Assembly: GCA_002340255.1 (NCBI GenBank)
Contig: DDLS01000115.1
Location: 1-27,889, forward strand
Length of the DNA stretch: 27,889 nucleotides
Source of the DNA: Cyanobacteria bacterium UBA2566
GTDB taxonomy: Bacteria > Cyanobacteriota > Cyanobacteriia > Cyanobacteriales > Desertifilaceae
Direction of reading: 5' to 3'
Shown: in pieces, positions 1 through 8,630 of the stretch
How the letters are laid out: each line of letters opens with the position of its first letter
Numbering within the stretch: position 1 is the first letter of the stretch
The notes under the pieces: generated by a model
Databases searched by the model: none
Seen by the model: the letters and a program-made list of their open reading frames with translations, nothing else
Told to the model about the DNA's origin: nothing
Made by a program: the position numbers and the translations under genes

Positions 1-139
1 TAACATCGAAAAGTGCTGTATGTTCAGGGATTTCTAAACAATCGGCAATATTTTCTTGGGTGCGTTCGCCCATCTCATCTAATAACTGATAAGCGATTTT
101 CTCTACTGATTTTTGATTGTTGTTAAAATAAATAGCCCA
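1..139 (-). other. Unassigned open frame running off the left edge
   Basis: On the minus strand a frame is open from base 139 to base 1 and continues out of the window. An in-frame TAG lies at 142-140. The translation contains KSVEKIAYQLLDEM followed by GERTQENIADCLEIPEH, which reads like plausible helical protein. There is no ATG, GTG or TTG before the Met at 73-71. The piece is therefore either the start of a gene beginning at that Met or the 5' end of a degraded gene. I do not recognise the family. It is divergent from the response-regulator gene at 261. Confidence 0.3.
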
Positions 140-260
140 CTAATCCCAATTTAATCTTTAATTTCCAATCAAGGGGTACGTTTTGTATCTTTCCCTATTG
201 CCAAGAAATGGAACCCAAGTTACAACAGCCATAAGAGAGCATCAGAGGGAAGAGTAGGCA

Positions 261-2111
261 ATGAAGATTTTATTGGTCGAAGATGATGAAGCCCTAGCTG
301 AATTGTTGAAAAATGAACTGACTGCTCACCATTACTTGGTGGATGTGGCTTTTGAGGGGAACTCAGGATGGCAGCTTGCGGAAGGGATTATCTACGATTT
401 AATTTTGCTCGATGTGGGATTGCCTCAATTAAATGGTATTGAATTTTGCCAGAAACGGCGCAAAAAAGGCGATCGCACTCCCATTTTATTAATGACGGCT
501 CAAGACTCTAGCAACCAAAAGGTGACGGGTTTAGATGCAGGCGCGGATGATTACCTCATCAAACCGTTTGACTTACCGGAACTTCTAGCTCGAATTCGCG
601 CTCTGTTGCGCCGGGGAAATAATACTCGACTCCCGATTCTCACCTGGGGTAAGTTACGTCTCGATCCCGGTAAATGCCAAGTTATGTATGGGCAAAATCA
701 ACTCAAACTGACAGCAAAGGAATATGAATTGCTGGAACTCTTTTTGCGTCATCCGGAACGTATTTTTAGTCAAAGTGCAATCCTCGATCATTTGTGGTGT
801 TTTGATGACCCCCCGTCCGAAAATGCGGTACGCACCCATATCAAAAGTTTACGCCAAAAACTAAAAAAAGCGGGTACTGCGAACGATTTAATTGAGACGG
901 TGTATGGTTTAGGTTATCGCCTCAAGGCTAGAAGTCAAGAGTCCTCTACCACCCAAAGCTCTGGCATTCCTCCCGCTTTTCTCTCTATTTGGGAGCGGTA
1001 TCAGCATCAATATTGCGATCGCCTCAAAGTCATCCAAACGACCCTAGACCATATACCGACTGGTTTCCTCAATCCGGATTCCTTACACGATGCCATTCGA
1101 GAATCCCATACCCTGGCGGGTTCCTTGGGTAGCTTCGGTCTCATTCGGCTTTCTGAGGTAGCCCGGCAAATCGAGCATAGCCTGAAAACCGCTCAAGATC
1201 GAACAACGCTCCGAGATACCATAGCGCCTCAAATCGAGGAATTACATCAAGGTCTCACCCAGAATAGTCCAGAAAAACAGACTCCTCCCCCCCCACCAGA
1301 GATTCCCTTGCCCCATATTCTGACGATCGAACCTGACCCTATTTTTGCTCAAGCTCTTAAAGAACAAGCGATCCGCGCTCACCTCAATCTGAAAATGGTG
1401 TCTACCCTATCAGAGGGGAAAGAGCAAATGCAGCAACAGCGACCGGATCTGATTTTATTGGAGTTATCTCTACCGGAAACTTCCCCTACTCAAGTTTTAG
1501 AATGGATTACGTCCCTCTCTACTGCTCAACCTCCCATTCCGGTGGTGGTTATGACCGAGCAAAATACCCTGAACGATCGCGTAGCGGTAGCTAGAGCAGG
1601 AGGTCAAGGGTTTCTACAAAAACCAATTCTGGCACAGGAGGCGATCGCTTCGGTACGTCCCTTTTTAAAAGGAGATCAAACCCAATCGCCCCAATTACTC
1701 ATTGTCGATGATGACTGCCAACTGTTGGCTTATTTGGAAGACATCCTCACACCTTGGGGTTTTGAGATTACTTCTCTTGAGCATCCCCAAGCCTTTTGGC
1801 AAATCCTACAACACATCCAACCTGATTTAGTGCTGCTGGATATTGAAATGCCTGAAGTGACGGGAATTGATCTGTGTCAAGTGCTGCGGAATGACCCCCA
1901 ATGGATGGCGCTTCCAGTGTTGTTTTTATCGAGTCATCAAGATTCTGAAACGATTCAACAGGTCTTTCTCGCGGGAGCTGATGATTATATCCAAAAACCG
2001 ATTGTAGAACCTGAGTTAATTGCTCGCATTCTCAACCGGTTAGAGCGCCGAAAAGTAGGGTCGAAGGGCTGTTCACCTCTATTGGTTCAGCAATGTTTGC
2101 ACCGCAACTAA
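261..2111 (+). CDS. Multi-domain OmpR-type response regulator (REC-wHTH-HPt-REC-REC)
   Basis: This is a DNA-binding response regulator of 616 aa, far longer than the usual 230 or so. Domains in order: receiver 1 (about 2-118, acidic pocket E7/D8/D9, phosphoacceptor D51, K101); OmpR/PhoB winged helix (about 126-223, ending in the typical TVYGLGYRL motif); an HPt domain (about 238-330, with H283 in SHTLAGSLGSFG); receiver 2 (about 352-468), whose acceptor position is Glu401 in LLELSLPE; and receiver 3 (about 482-600, D527 in VLLDIEMP, K in QKP). A proline linker coded by a C8 tract joins HPt and receiver 2. The ATG is preceded by AGAGGGAAGAG. The gene is 7 bases upstream of the giant kinase and probably co-transcribed with it. 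Inference: it is the DNA-binding output of a phosphorelay; its target genes are unknown. Confidence 0.93.
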   Translation: MKILLVEDDEALAELLKNELTAHHYLVDVAFEGNSGWQLAEGIIYDLILLDVGLPQLNGIEFCQKRRKKGDRTPILLMTAQDSSNQKVTGLDAGADDYLIKPFDLPELLARIRALLRRGNNTRLPILTWGKLRLDPGKCQVMYGQNQLKLTAKEYELLELFLRHPERIFSQSAILDHLWCFDDPPSENAVRTHIKSLRQKLKKAGTANDLIETVYGLGYRLKARSQESSTTQSSGIPPAFLSIWERYQHQYCDRLKVIQTTLDHIPTGFLNPDSLHDAIRESHTLAGSLGSFGLIRLSEVARQIEHSLKTAQDRTTLRDTIAPQIEELHQGLTQNSPEKQTPPPPPEIPLPHILTIEPDPIFAQALKEQAIRAHLNLKMVSTLSEGKEQMQQQRPDLILLELSLPETSPTQVLEWITSLSTAQPPIPVVVMTEQNTLNDRVAVARAGGQGFLQKPILAQEAIASVRPFLKGDQTQSPQLLIVDDDCQLLAYLEDILTPWGFEITSLEHPQAFWQILQHIQPDLVLLDIEMPEVTGIDLCQVLRNDPQWMALPVLFLSSHQDSETIQQVFLAGADDYIQKPIVEPELIARILNRLERRKVGSKGCSPLLVQQCLHRN

Positions 2112-2118
2112 CCCACCC

Positions 2119-5100
2119 GTGAACAGAGATACAATAAAAAGATTCGGGTGTCTAGCCCTTATCAGGCGATCGGATATGGTATTTCCCAATTATCGATGCA
2201 ATTCCTTAGAAGGAGAGAACCGCACTCAAGCATCAGAGCGGTTTAGGACTCAACTGGCAACTGATGCCGAAATCCATCAGGCTTTGTCTGTCCTGCAACA
2301 TCTGATGCTCATTATCGATCTCGATCGCCATCAGATTAAAGTGATTCCCACCGATATACAGGCGGATTGGGTGCAACTGACGGTACAAGAATTATCCAGA
2401 GAGGGCTATTTATGCGCTATGGAAAAGGCGATCGCCACTCAAACCCCCCAATCGTTTCAATATCAGTTAACCCACACCAACCAACTTACCCGCTCTTTTC
2501 AAGCTCAAATTTATCCTTACGCTGACAATACCGTTCTTTGGGTTGCACAACCCCACGCCTCCCTCTCTCCTCCTCCAAGTTGGCCTTCTCTGCTGGCCGA
2601 GATTACCCTAAAAATCCGTCAGTCTTTAGATGTAGAGGAGATTTTAGAAGTTACGACGACCGAAGTCTGTAAATTATTACAAACTGACCGAGCCTTAATT
2701 TTACAACTCCAAAAAGATGGCTCGGCACTCGTGATTCAAGAATCGGTTGTTCCTGGATGGATTGCTTTATTAGGGCATAAAATTTATGACCCTTGTTTCC
2801 GAGCTTATGAATTCCACTATCTCCAAGGTCGAATCGGTCAATTAAGTCAGATTGAAACACTCTGTAAAGATTCCTGCTATCGAGATTTATTGGATTATTT
2901 TCAAGTTCAATCGAATTTGGTAATTCCGATTATTAGTCAAGATAAGCTCTGGGGCTTTATTGTCCTGCATCAATGTTCCCATCCCCGGGACTGGCAATCC
3001 TGGGAAATAGATTTTATCAATCAGTTAGGCAATCAAGTGGGGATTGCTATTAATCAATCTGAAATCCTGAAAAAAATGCAGGTTGTGGCACAAAAACTGA
3101 CCTTTCATTTTGAAAATTCTCCCCTAGCGGTGATTGAATGGAATCATGAATTCCGGGTCAGTCAATGGTCTCCCCAAGCCGAGCATATTTTAGGCTGGGA
3201 TTTTGCTGAAGTGCAAGGACAACATTGGTCTCAATTTCCGTTTATCTTTGATCCAGATTTAGAAGAGTTTAAGGAGTCTGTTTTTAGCCTCATTGATGGC
3301 AGTCAGGATCGCCAGATTTGTAGCTATCGGAATTTAACCAAAACAGGACAGGTCATTTATTGCCAATGGTATCATTCCGTTCTGCGCGATCGCGAAGGGA
3401 ACGTGCTCTCGATTCTGTCCTTAGTGCAAGATGTGAGCGATCGCCACAAAGCTGAAACGGCTTTGCGCCAAAGTGAAGCCCATTTCCGCATCACCTTTGA
3501 ACAGTCTCCCATTGGCATGAGCTTAAATAATTTAGATGGTACGGCTGTTCAACTCAATCAAGCCTATCTGAATTTATTAGGGTATAGCTTTGCCGAACTG
3601 AAGAAATTGCCCATTCGCTACTTTATTCATCCCGACGATCTGCATATCGATCAAGCGCTCTATCAGCAACTGATCGATCGGAAAATCGATCACTATACCA
3701 TAGAAAAAAGATTAATCAACAAATCTAAAGAAATCGTCTATACTCTGTTCAAAGTTGCCTTAATTTATGACGATAATGGTGACCCCTTGCATCTGATTTC
3801 GCAAGTTATTGATATTAGCGATCGCCAACAAGTTGAAGAATCCCTCAGACAGAGTGAAGAACGATGGCAACTGGCGATTCAAGGCAATCATGATGGCATT
3901 TGGGATTGGAATGTACAAACGAATCAAGTCTTTTTCTCACCTCGCTGGAAAGAAATGTTAGGCTATTCTGACGGAGAAATTAGTAATGATCTAGAAGAAT
4001 GGACAGAGCGAATCCATCCCGATGATTTTCCCTGGGCAGTGCGAGCGATTCGCAAGCATTTTAATCAGGAAACGCCTTTTTATATGCACGAGCATCGATT
4101 ACAGTGTAAAGATGGCAGTTATAAATGGATTTTAGACCGGGGCAGAGCCTTGTGGGATGAAGCCGGAAATGTGCTGAGGATGGTGGGTTCTCACACAGAT
4201 ATTAGCGATCGCAAGCAAGCAGAACAAGAGCTACAGCAAACGCAAAATTTCTTACAGACTATTATTGACTATTTACCGGTTGCCGTATTTGTCAAAGAAG
4301 GCAGACCGGACAAATTTGGACAGTTTAAGTTATGGAATAAAACCTGCGAGCGAATTTTTGGGTTAACGGCAGAGCAAGCCGTAGGTAGCACAGATTATGA
4401 TTGGTTTCCCTGGGAACAAGCCGATGGATTTGTCTGTAAAGATCGAGAAGTTTTAGCCCGAGGAGAACCAGAAGAAATCCTGGAAGAACGGGTCGATAGT
4501 TATCCTCTCGGCCAGCGAATTTTACATACCATAAAAGTGCCCATTTATGGAGAAGAGTATGAGCCAGAATATTTACTTTGTATTTCCGAAGACATTACCG
4601 ATCGCAAACAAGCGGAGGCTGCCCTACGAGAAAGTGAGGCTCGCTACAGTTCCCTCACCAATGATGTGCTAGATAAATCCGCCGTCGGTATTTTTATCCT
4701 GGATGCCAACTTTAAGGTGGTTTGGGTGAACCAAACCCTAGAAAACTTTTTTGGAATTCATCGGGAAGAGATTATCGGCCGGGATAAACGAGAGCTAATT
4801 CGCGATCGCATTCAATACTTCTTTGCCGATCCTCAACAGTTCAAAGATACAGTCTTAGCCACCTACGACCATAACACCTATACCAAGAACTTTGAATGCC
4901 ATATTCTCCCAGCTTCCGACCGTCAAGAACGATGGTTAGAACACTTGAGTCAACCCATTGAATCCGGTCTATACACAGGGGGTCGCATCGAACATTACAC
5001 AGATATTAGCGATCGCAAAAGCAATGAAGCCGAACTCCATCGCCTCAACCGCGCTCTCCATACCCTCAGCAACTGTAACCAGGCGATCGTGTCAGCGATG

Positions 5101-7578
5101 CGGAGCATTATCGTCCGTTCCACCTACGAAACTGACCTACTCCAGAATATCTGTGACATCCTCGTGAACCTGGGGGGATATCGCCTCGCTTGGATTGGCT
5201 ATGTACAACAGGATACCGAAAAAAGCATTACCCCCATGGCCAAAGCTGGGTATGAAGAGGGATATCTTGACCAGCTCCACATCACTTGGGCTGATACTGA
5301 ACGAGGCCGAGGCCCTACCGGAACAGCTGCCCGTACCGGTCAACTTTGTGCGTTCCAAAACATTCTTACCAATCCTCACTATACTCCTTGGCGAACCCAA
5401 GCCAAGCAACGGGGCTATCGTTCCTCCATTGCCCTTCCCCTGAAAACTGACCAAGGCGTATTTGCTGTCCTCAACCTGTACTCTAGCCAACCCGATGCCT
5501 TTGATGCCTCTGAACTTCAGCTTCTGTGCGAATTAAGTGAAGATATCACCTATGGGATTATAGCTCTGAGAACCCATCACGCTCACGCTGAGAGTGAGGA
5601 AAAGTTCCGCCAACTGACTGAAAATACGGATGATGTGTTCTGGATGACCACGGCGAGCCTCGACCAAATACTCTATGTGAGTCCCGCCTATGAAAGGATT
5701 TGGGGACGCACTCAACAGAGCCTCTATGAACGGCCCCAGTCGTTTGTAGAAGCCATACATCCGAGAGATCGCCCCAGGATTAGCGCCATTCTCCAATCTT
5801 CCTATACTTTCGATCTCGAATATCGCATCAGGCAACCCAATGGCAACCTTCGCTGGATTTGGGATCGAGGCTTTCCCATTTTTGATGCCAACGGCAAGGT
5901 GTATCGGCGAGCCGGAATTGCCAAAGATATCACCACCCGTAAAGAAACGGAAGAACTCCTGCGTAGTACGAATGAACATCTAGAAGTCCGAGTCGCCCAA
6001 CGGACGGCTGAACTAGCCTCAGCCAATCACCGGTTGCGAGAGGAACTCGAACAAAGACAACGGACGGAAACTCAACTTCGTAACTCCCACAAACAATATC
6101 GCACCCTCGTGCAGAATTTTCCCCAAGGGGCGGTATTCCTGTTCGATCGACAGTTCCGCTATACCATTGCTGACGGAGTTGGATTAGCCGCTATGGGATT
6201 GGACGGCGATCGCCTAGAAGGTCAATTAATTAACCAAGTCCTGCCGGCTGACCTCTTGCAAAACACCGAATTTATCTATCATTCTGCCTTAGTAGGGCAA
6301 ACCGTGGCCACAGAAATCACCTATCAAGAACGAACTTACCACTATCGCGCTAATCCCCTCAGAAATGAACAGGGCCAGATTTTTGCTGGCATGGTGGTGA
6401 TGCAGGATATTACCGCCCAAAAACAAAGTAAGGCGATTCTGGAGGAAGCGGAACGCCGATGGCGAACCCTACTGGAAAATGTACGCTTGTTGGTTGTGGG
6501 ACTCGATCGCCAGGGAAACATTGAATATGTTAATCCTTTTTTTGCCGAATTAACGGGCTATAAAGCCTCGGAAATCATCGGCAAAAATTGGTTTGACACC
6601 CTGATTCCAGCCCATGCTTGTTCCAAAGTACGCCGTGCTTTCCAAGCGATGCTAACTCCCGAAGGGAATCCCCATTATCAACATACTTTGCTGACCCAGT
6701 CTGGGGAAGAGAAAAAGATCGCCTGGAATAACACCCAACTCCATAATGCCCAGGGAGAGGAGATCGGGACCATGAGTATTGGTGAAGATATTACCGAACG
6801 TTACGCTATTGAACGGATGAAAGATGAATTTATTTCCGTAGTGAGCCATGAATTGCGTACCCCCTTAACCTCCATTCATGGAGGGTTAAATTTATTATCC
6901 ACTGGCTTAGTCGATCCAAGTTCCGCCAAAGGAAAGCATGTGATCGATATTGCGGCTGAAAGTGCAGAGCGTTTAGTGAGATTGGTCAATGATATCCTGG
7001 AATTAGAGCGCCTAGAGTCTGGCAAGATTCGTTTACAAAAACAGGCGATCGCTGTCAACGAATTATTACGGCTCGCTGTAGAGCAAATGCAGGTGATGGC
7101 CAGCCGCGCTAGAGTGACCCTTGTGGTTTCAGAACAGACTTCAGGCATAGAGTTTTATGCGGATTTAGACCGTATGTTACAAGTGCTAACCAATTTGTTA
7201 AGCAATGCGATTAAGTTTTCCGATCCAGGAAGTCAGGTTAGGTTAACAGCCATCCTTGGCTCTCCTAGCGATCGGATCGGCGATCGCCAGCCTTATTGCA
7301 GCCTGCCGTATTCCCCCTGTTGGGACTCCCCCCACCTCATCTTTACCATCGAAGATTGGGGGCGAGGAATTCCAGAAGATAAATTGGAGTCCATTTTTGA
7401 GCGTTTCCATCAAGTCGATGCTTCTGATTCCCGTCGTAAGGGAGGCACGGGTTTAGGTCTAGCCATCTGCCGCAGTATTGTGGAGCAACATGGAGGACGG
7501 ATTTGGGTAGAAAGCCAATTAAACCAAGGGAGTCGGTTTTCGCTTTGCCTATCCATCTATAGCCAAAGAGAGGGATAA
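2119..7578 (+). CDS. Giant soluble multi-PAS/GAF sensor histidine kinase, candidate cyanobacteriochrome
   Basis: This is an 1819-aa kinase with no membrane segment, so cytoplasmic. Approximate order: N-terminal PAS-like region (45-145); GAF1 (155-315); PAS 1-5 (325-968); GAF2 (975-1155); PAS 6 (1158-1276); a coiled coil (1280-1326); PAS 7-8 (1326-1560); HisKA with H1577 in VVSHELRTPL; HATPase_c (1680-1812) with N box NLLSNAIKFS, EDWGRGIPED and GGTGLGLAI. GAF1 carries a DPCF motif (C226) and a second Cys (C253, followed by Tyr) just before FQVQSNLVIPI. This is the two-cysteine pattern of DXCF cyanobacteriochromes, so bilin binding is plausible but unproven. There is an unusual loop of about 25 residues at 1714-1740 in the ATPase domain. 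The start is GTG at 2119; ATG at 2176 (Met20) is an alternative, and neither has a clear ribosome site. Partners are probably the flanking regulators. Confidence 0.9.
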   Translation: MNRDTIKRFGCLALIRRSDMVFPNYRCNSLEGENRTQASERFRTQLATDAEIHQALSVLQHLMLIIDLDRHQIKVIPTDIQADWVQLTVQELSREGYLCAMEKAIATQTPQSFQYQLTHTNQLTRSFQAQIYPYADNTVLWVAQPHASLSPPPSWPSLLAEITLKIRQSLDVEEILEVTTTEVCKLLQTDRALILQLQKDGSALVIQESVVPGWIALLGHKIYDPCFRAYEFHYLQGRIGQLSQIETLCKDSCYRDLLDYFQVQSNLVIPIISQDKLWGFIVLHQCSHPRDWQSWEIDFINQLGNQVGIAINQSEILKKMQVVAQKLTFHFENSPLAVIEWNHEFRVSQWSPQAEHILGWDFAEVQGQHWSQFPFIFDPDLEEFKESVFSLIDGSQDRQICSYRNLTKTGQVIYCQWYHSVLRDREGNVLSILSLVQDVSDRHKAETALRQSEAHFRITFEQSPIGMSLNNLDGTAVQLNQAYLNLLGYSFAELKKLPIRYFIHPDDLHIDQALYQQLIDRKIDHYTIEKRLINKSKEIVYTLFKVALIYDDNGDPLHLISQVIDISDRQQVEESLRQSEERWQLAIQGNHDGIWDWNVQTNQVFFSPRWKEMLGYSDGEISNDLEEWTERIHPDDFPWAVRAIRKHFNQETPFYMHEHRLQCKDGSYKWILDRGRALWDEAGNVLRMVGSHTDISDRKQAEQELQQTQNFLQTIIDYLPVAVFVKEGRPDKFGQFKLWNKTCERIFGLTAEQAVGSTDYDWFPWEQADGFVCKDREVLARGEPEEILEERVDSYPLGQRILHTIKVPIYGEEYEPEYLLCISEDITDRKQAEAALRESEARYSSLTNDVLDKSAVGIFILDANFKVVWVNQTLENFFGIHREEIIGRDKRELIRDRIQYFFADPQQFKDTVLATYDHNTYTKNFECHILPASDRQERWLEHLSQPIESGLYTGGRIEHYTDISDRKSNEAELHRLNRALHTLSNCNQAIVSAMRSIIVRSTYETDLLQNICDILVNLGGYRLAWIGYVQQDTEKSITPMAKAGYEEGYLDQLHITWADTERGRGPTGTAARTGQLCAFQNILTNPHYTPWRTQAKQRGYRSSIALPLKTDQGVFAVLNLYSSQPDAFDASELQLLCELSEDITYGIIALRTHHAHAESEEKFRQLTENTDDVFWMTTASLDQILYVSPAYERIWGRTQQSLYERPQSFVEAIHPRDRPRISAILQSSYTFDLEYRIRQPNGNLRWIWDRGFPIFDANGKVYRRAGIAKDITTRKETEELLRSTNEHLEVRVAQRTAELASANHRLREELEQRQRTETQLRNSHKQYRTLVQNFPQGAVFLFDRQFRYTIADGVGLAAMGLDGDRLEGQLINQVLPADLLQNTEFIYHSALVGQTVATEITYQERTYHYRANPLRNEQGQIFAGMVVMQDITAQKQSKAILEEAERRWRTLLENVRLLVVGLDRQGNIEYVNPFFAELTGYKASEIIGKNWFDTLIPAHACSKVRRAFQAMLTPEGNPHYQHTLLTQSGEEKKIAWNNTQLHNAQGEEIGTMSIGEDITERYAIERMKDEFISVVSHELRTPLTSIHGGLNLLSTGLVDPSSAKGKHVIDIAAESAERLVRLVNDILELERLESGKIRLQKQAIAVNELLRLAVEQMQVMASRARVTLVVSEQTSGIEFYADLDRMLQVLTNLLSNAIKFSDPGSQVRLTAILGSPSDRIGDRQPYCSLPYSPCWDSPHLIFTIEDWGRGIPEDKLESIFERFHQVDASDSRRKGGTGLGLAICRSIVEQHGGRIWVESQLNQGSRFSLCLSIYSQREG

Positions 7579-7581
7579 ATC

Positions 7582-7968
7582 ATGGCCAACAAACGGATTG
7601 TAGTCATTGATGATGATGATGGCGTACGAGAAATTATTCAGATTTCCCTCGAAGCAGCAGCAGGATGGGACGTAATACCCGCTTCGTCAGGTCAAGAGGG
7701 CATAGAACAGGCCGCTTCTCAACAGCCGGATGCCATTCTTTTAGATATGATGATGCCCGGTATGGATGGTAAGGCCACCTATCAAGCCCTACAAGCCAAT
7801 CCCTTGACCCAAAACATTCCCACCATTCTCCTCACAGCCAAGGCCAAAAATAGTGAAAAACAGCAGTTTATTGAAGATTTAGGGGTTACTGGGGTGATTA
7901 CTAAACCCTTTGATGCCATGGGGTTAGTGCAACAAATTTGTTCGCTTCTCAATTGGTCAGAAATATAG
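7582..7968 (+). CDS. CheY-like single-domain response regulator
   Basis: This 128-aa protein is a lone receiver domain with no output domain. Acidic pocket D10-D13, phosphoacceptor D55 in ILLDMMMPGMDG, switch residue T85 and K108 in TKPF are all present. The ATG lies 3 bases after the stop of the giant kinase and is preceded by GAGAGGG, so the two genes are almost certainly translated from one message. Family knowledge: such regulators pass phosphate to another protein or act by protein contact. Inference: it is an alternative acceptor for the kinase beside the multi-domain regulator at 261. Confidence 0.93.
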   Translation: MANKRIVVIDDDDGVREIIQISLEAAAGWDVIPASSGQEGIEQAASQQPDAILLDMMMPGMDGKATYQALQANPLTQNIPTILLTAKAKNSEKQQFIEDLGVTGVITKPFDAMGLVQQICSLLNWSEI

Positions 7969-8184
7969 CCCTCGGTACTAGGCAGTCAGCAGTCGAGAGC
8001 CATACAATCTTCTTCCCATCCCTGCGCCTCCCCATCCCCCTAACTATCTGAAGAATTGTTAAGTTTTATCCCCTGTACAAACAGAATCACAAAATCCTCA
8101 CATTTGTCTCTTAAAGTTTGGGAGCATGGATCAAATCAGAGGTCTAAACACTGATGGGCGATAGATTGTGGAGTTAAGAGAGTG
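7969..8184. other. Intergenic region after the signalling operon
   Basis: About 216 bases without a convincing gene. It starts with a GGCAGTCAGCAGTCGAGAG string followed by C-rich sequence (CGCCTCCCCATCCCCC near 8030), a composition common between cyanobacterial genes. I see no strong hairpin terminator and no clear promoter. Confidence 0.5.
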
Positions 8185-8346
8185 ATGCATCCTAAAATTC
8201 TACTCATTGAACAAACTGGAGAGCTTCAGAAGTTGCTCCATAACATTTCAGAATTGAAAGCCTTTAACTTCATTTCCACCAGTGAGCCTTCCTTAGCTTT
8301 ACAGTTGTGCGATTATCTATCCCCTCATCTCATTGTTGATCCTTGA
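8185..8346 (+). pseudogene. Truncated receiver-domain-like ORF, 53 aa
   Basis: The frame starts ATG at 8185 (or GTG at 8182) and stops TGA at 8344-8346. It begins HPKILLIEQTGELQKLLHNI and ends SPHLIVDP. That matches beta1, alpha1, beta2, alpha2 and beta3 of a response-regulator receiver, stopping at the point where the phosphoacceptor aspartate would sit. The rest of the receiver is absent in all three frames downstream. No Shine-Dalgarno sequence is evident. It is either the decayed start of a regulator or a short functional peptide. The stop lies 24 bases before the zinc-ribbon start. Confidence 0.45.
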
Positions 8347-8355
8347 ATTACCTCA

Positions 8356-8361
8356 GAGGAG
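8356..8361 (+). promoter_or_regulatory. Ribosome binding site for the zinc-ribbon gene
   Basis: GAGGAG ends 8 bases before ATG 8370. It decides the start at 8370 over the TTG at 8343, which lies inside the preceding frame. Confidence 0.75.
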
Positions 8362-8369
8362 AAGACCTC

Positions 8370-8576
8370 ATGTTAGAAATCAATTGTCCTTGTTGCTCCT
8401 ACCCATTACTCAGACATATTCGATCTACAGGAATGTATTGGTATTGTACTCACTGTCATCAAGAAATGCCTGTTCGTTTGAGTCGGTCCTTCGAGATCGA
8501 TCTCTCGCTCACTTCTCCCTTTATTGAGGAGTGGATCGGGGAGAAACATCAAAACATGTTGGTTGTGAGTGCATAA
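8370..8576 (+). CDS. Small zinc-ribbon protein, 68 aa
   Basis: A CPCC pair near the N terminus (C6, C8, C9) and a CTHC pair (C26, C29), separated by about 17 residues, form a Cys4-type zinc ribbon. The stretch between them contains LLRHIRSTGMYWYC, which I recognise as typical of a small protein widespread in cyanobacteria and of unknown function. The C-terminal half has no recognisable domain. The start at 8370 was chosen because of the GAGGAG ribosome site. It is followed after 54 bases by the DUF1830 gene, so the two may share a transcript. Confidence 0.8.
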   Translation: MLEINCPCCSYPLLRHIRSTGMYWYCTHCHQEMPVRLSRSFEIDLSLTSPFIEEWIGEKHQNMLVVSA

Positions 8577-8615
8577 ATCCAAACGACTTGTTTATTGTTT
8601 TACTATTGTTTCACT

Positions 8616-8622
8616 AAGGAGG
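8616..8622 (+). promoter_or_regulatory. Ribosome binding site for the DUF1830 gene
   Basis: AAGGAGG, a full Shine-Dalgarno match, ends 8 bases before ATG 8631. It rejects the upstream TTG at 8595 as the start. Confidence 0.85.
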
Positions 8623-8630
8623 ATTCATCA

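Noticed and set aside
5137..5979. Two long minus-strand frames (117 and 148 aa) inside the giant kinase gene
   Set aside because: They are antisense to GAF2 and PAS 6, which have clear protein motifs on the plus strand; the minus translations show no family features.
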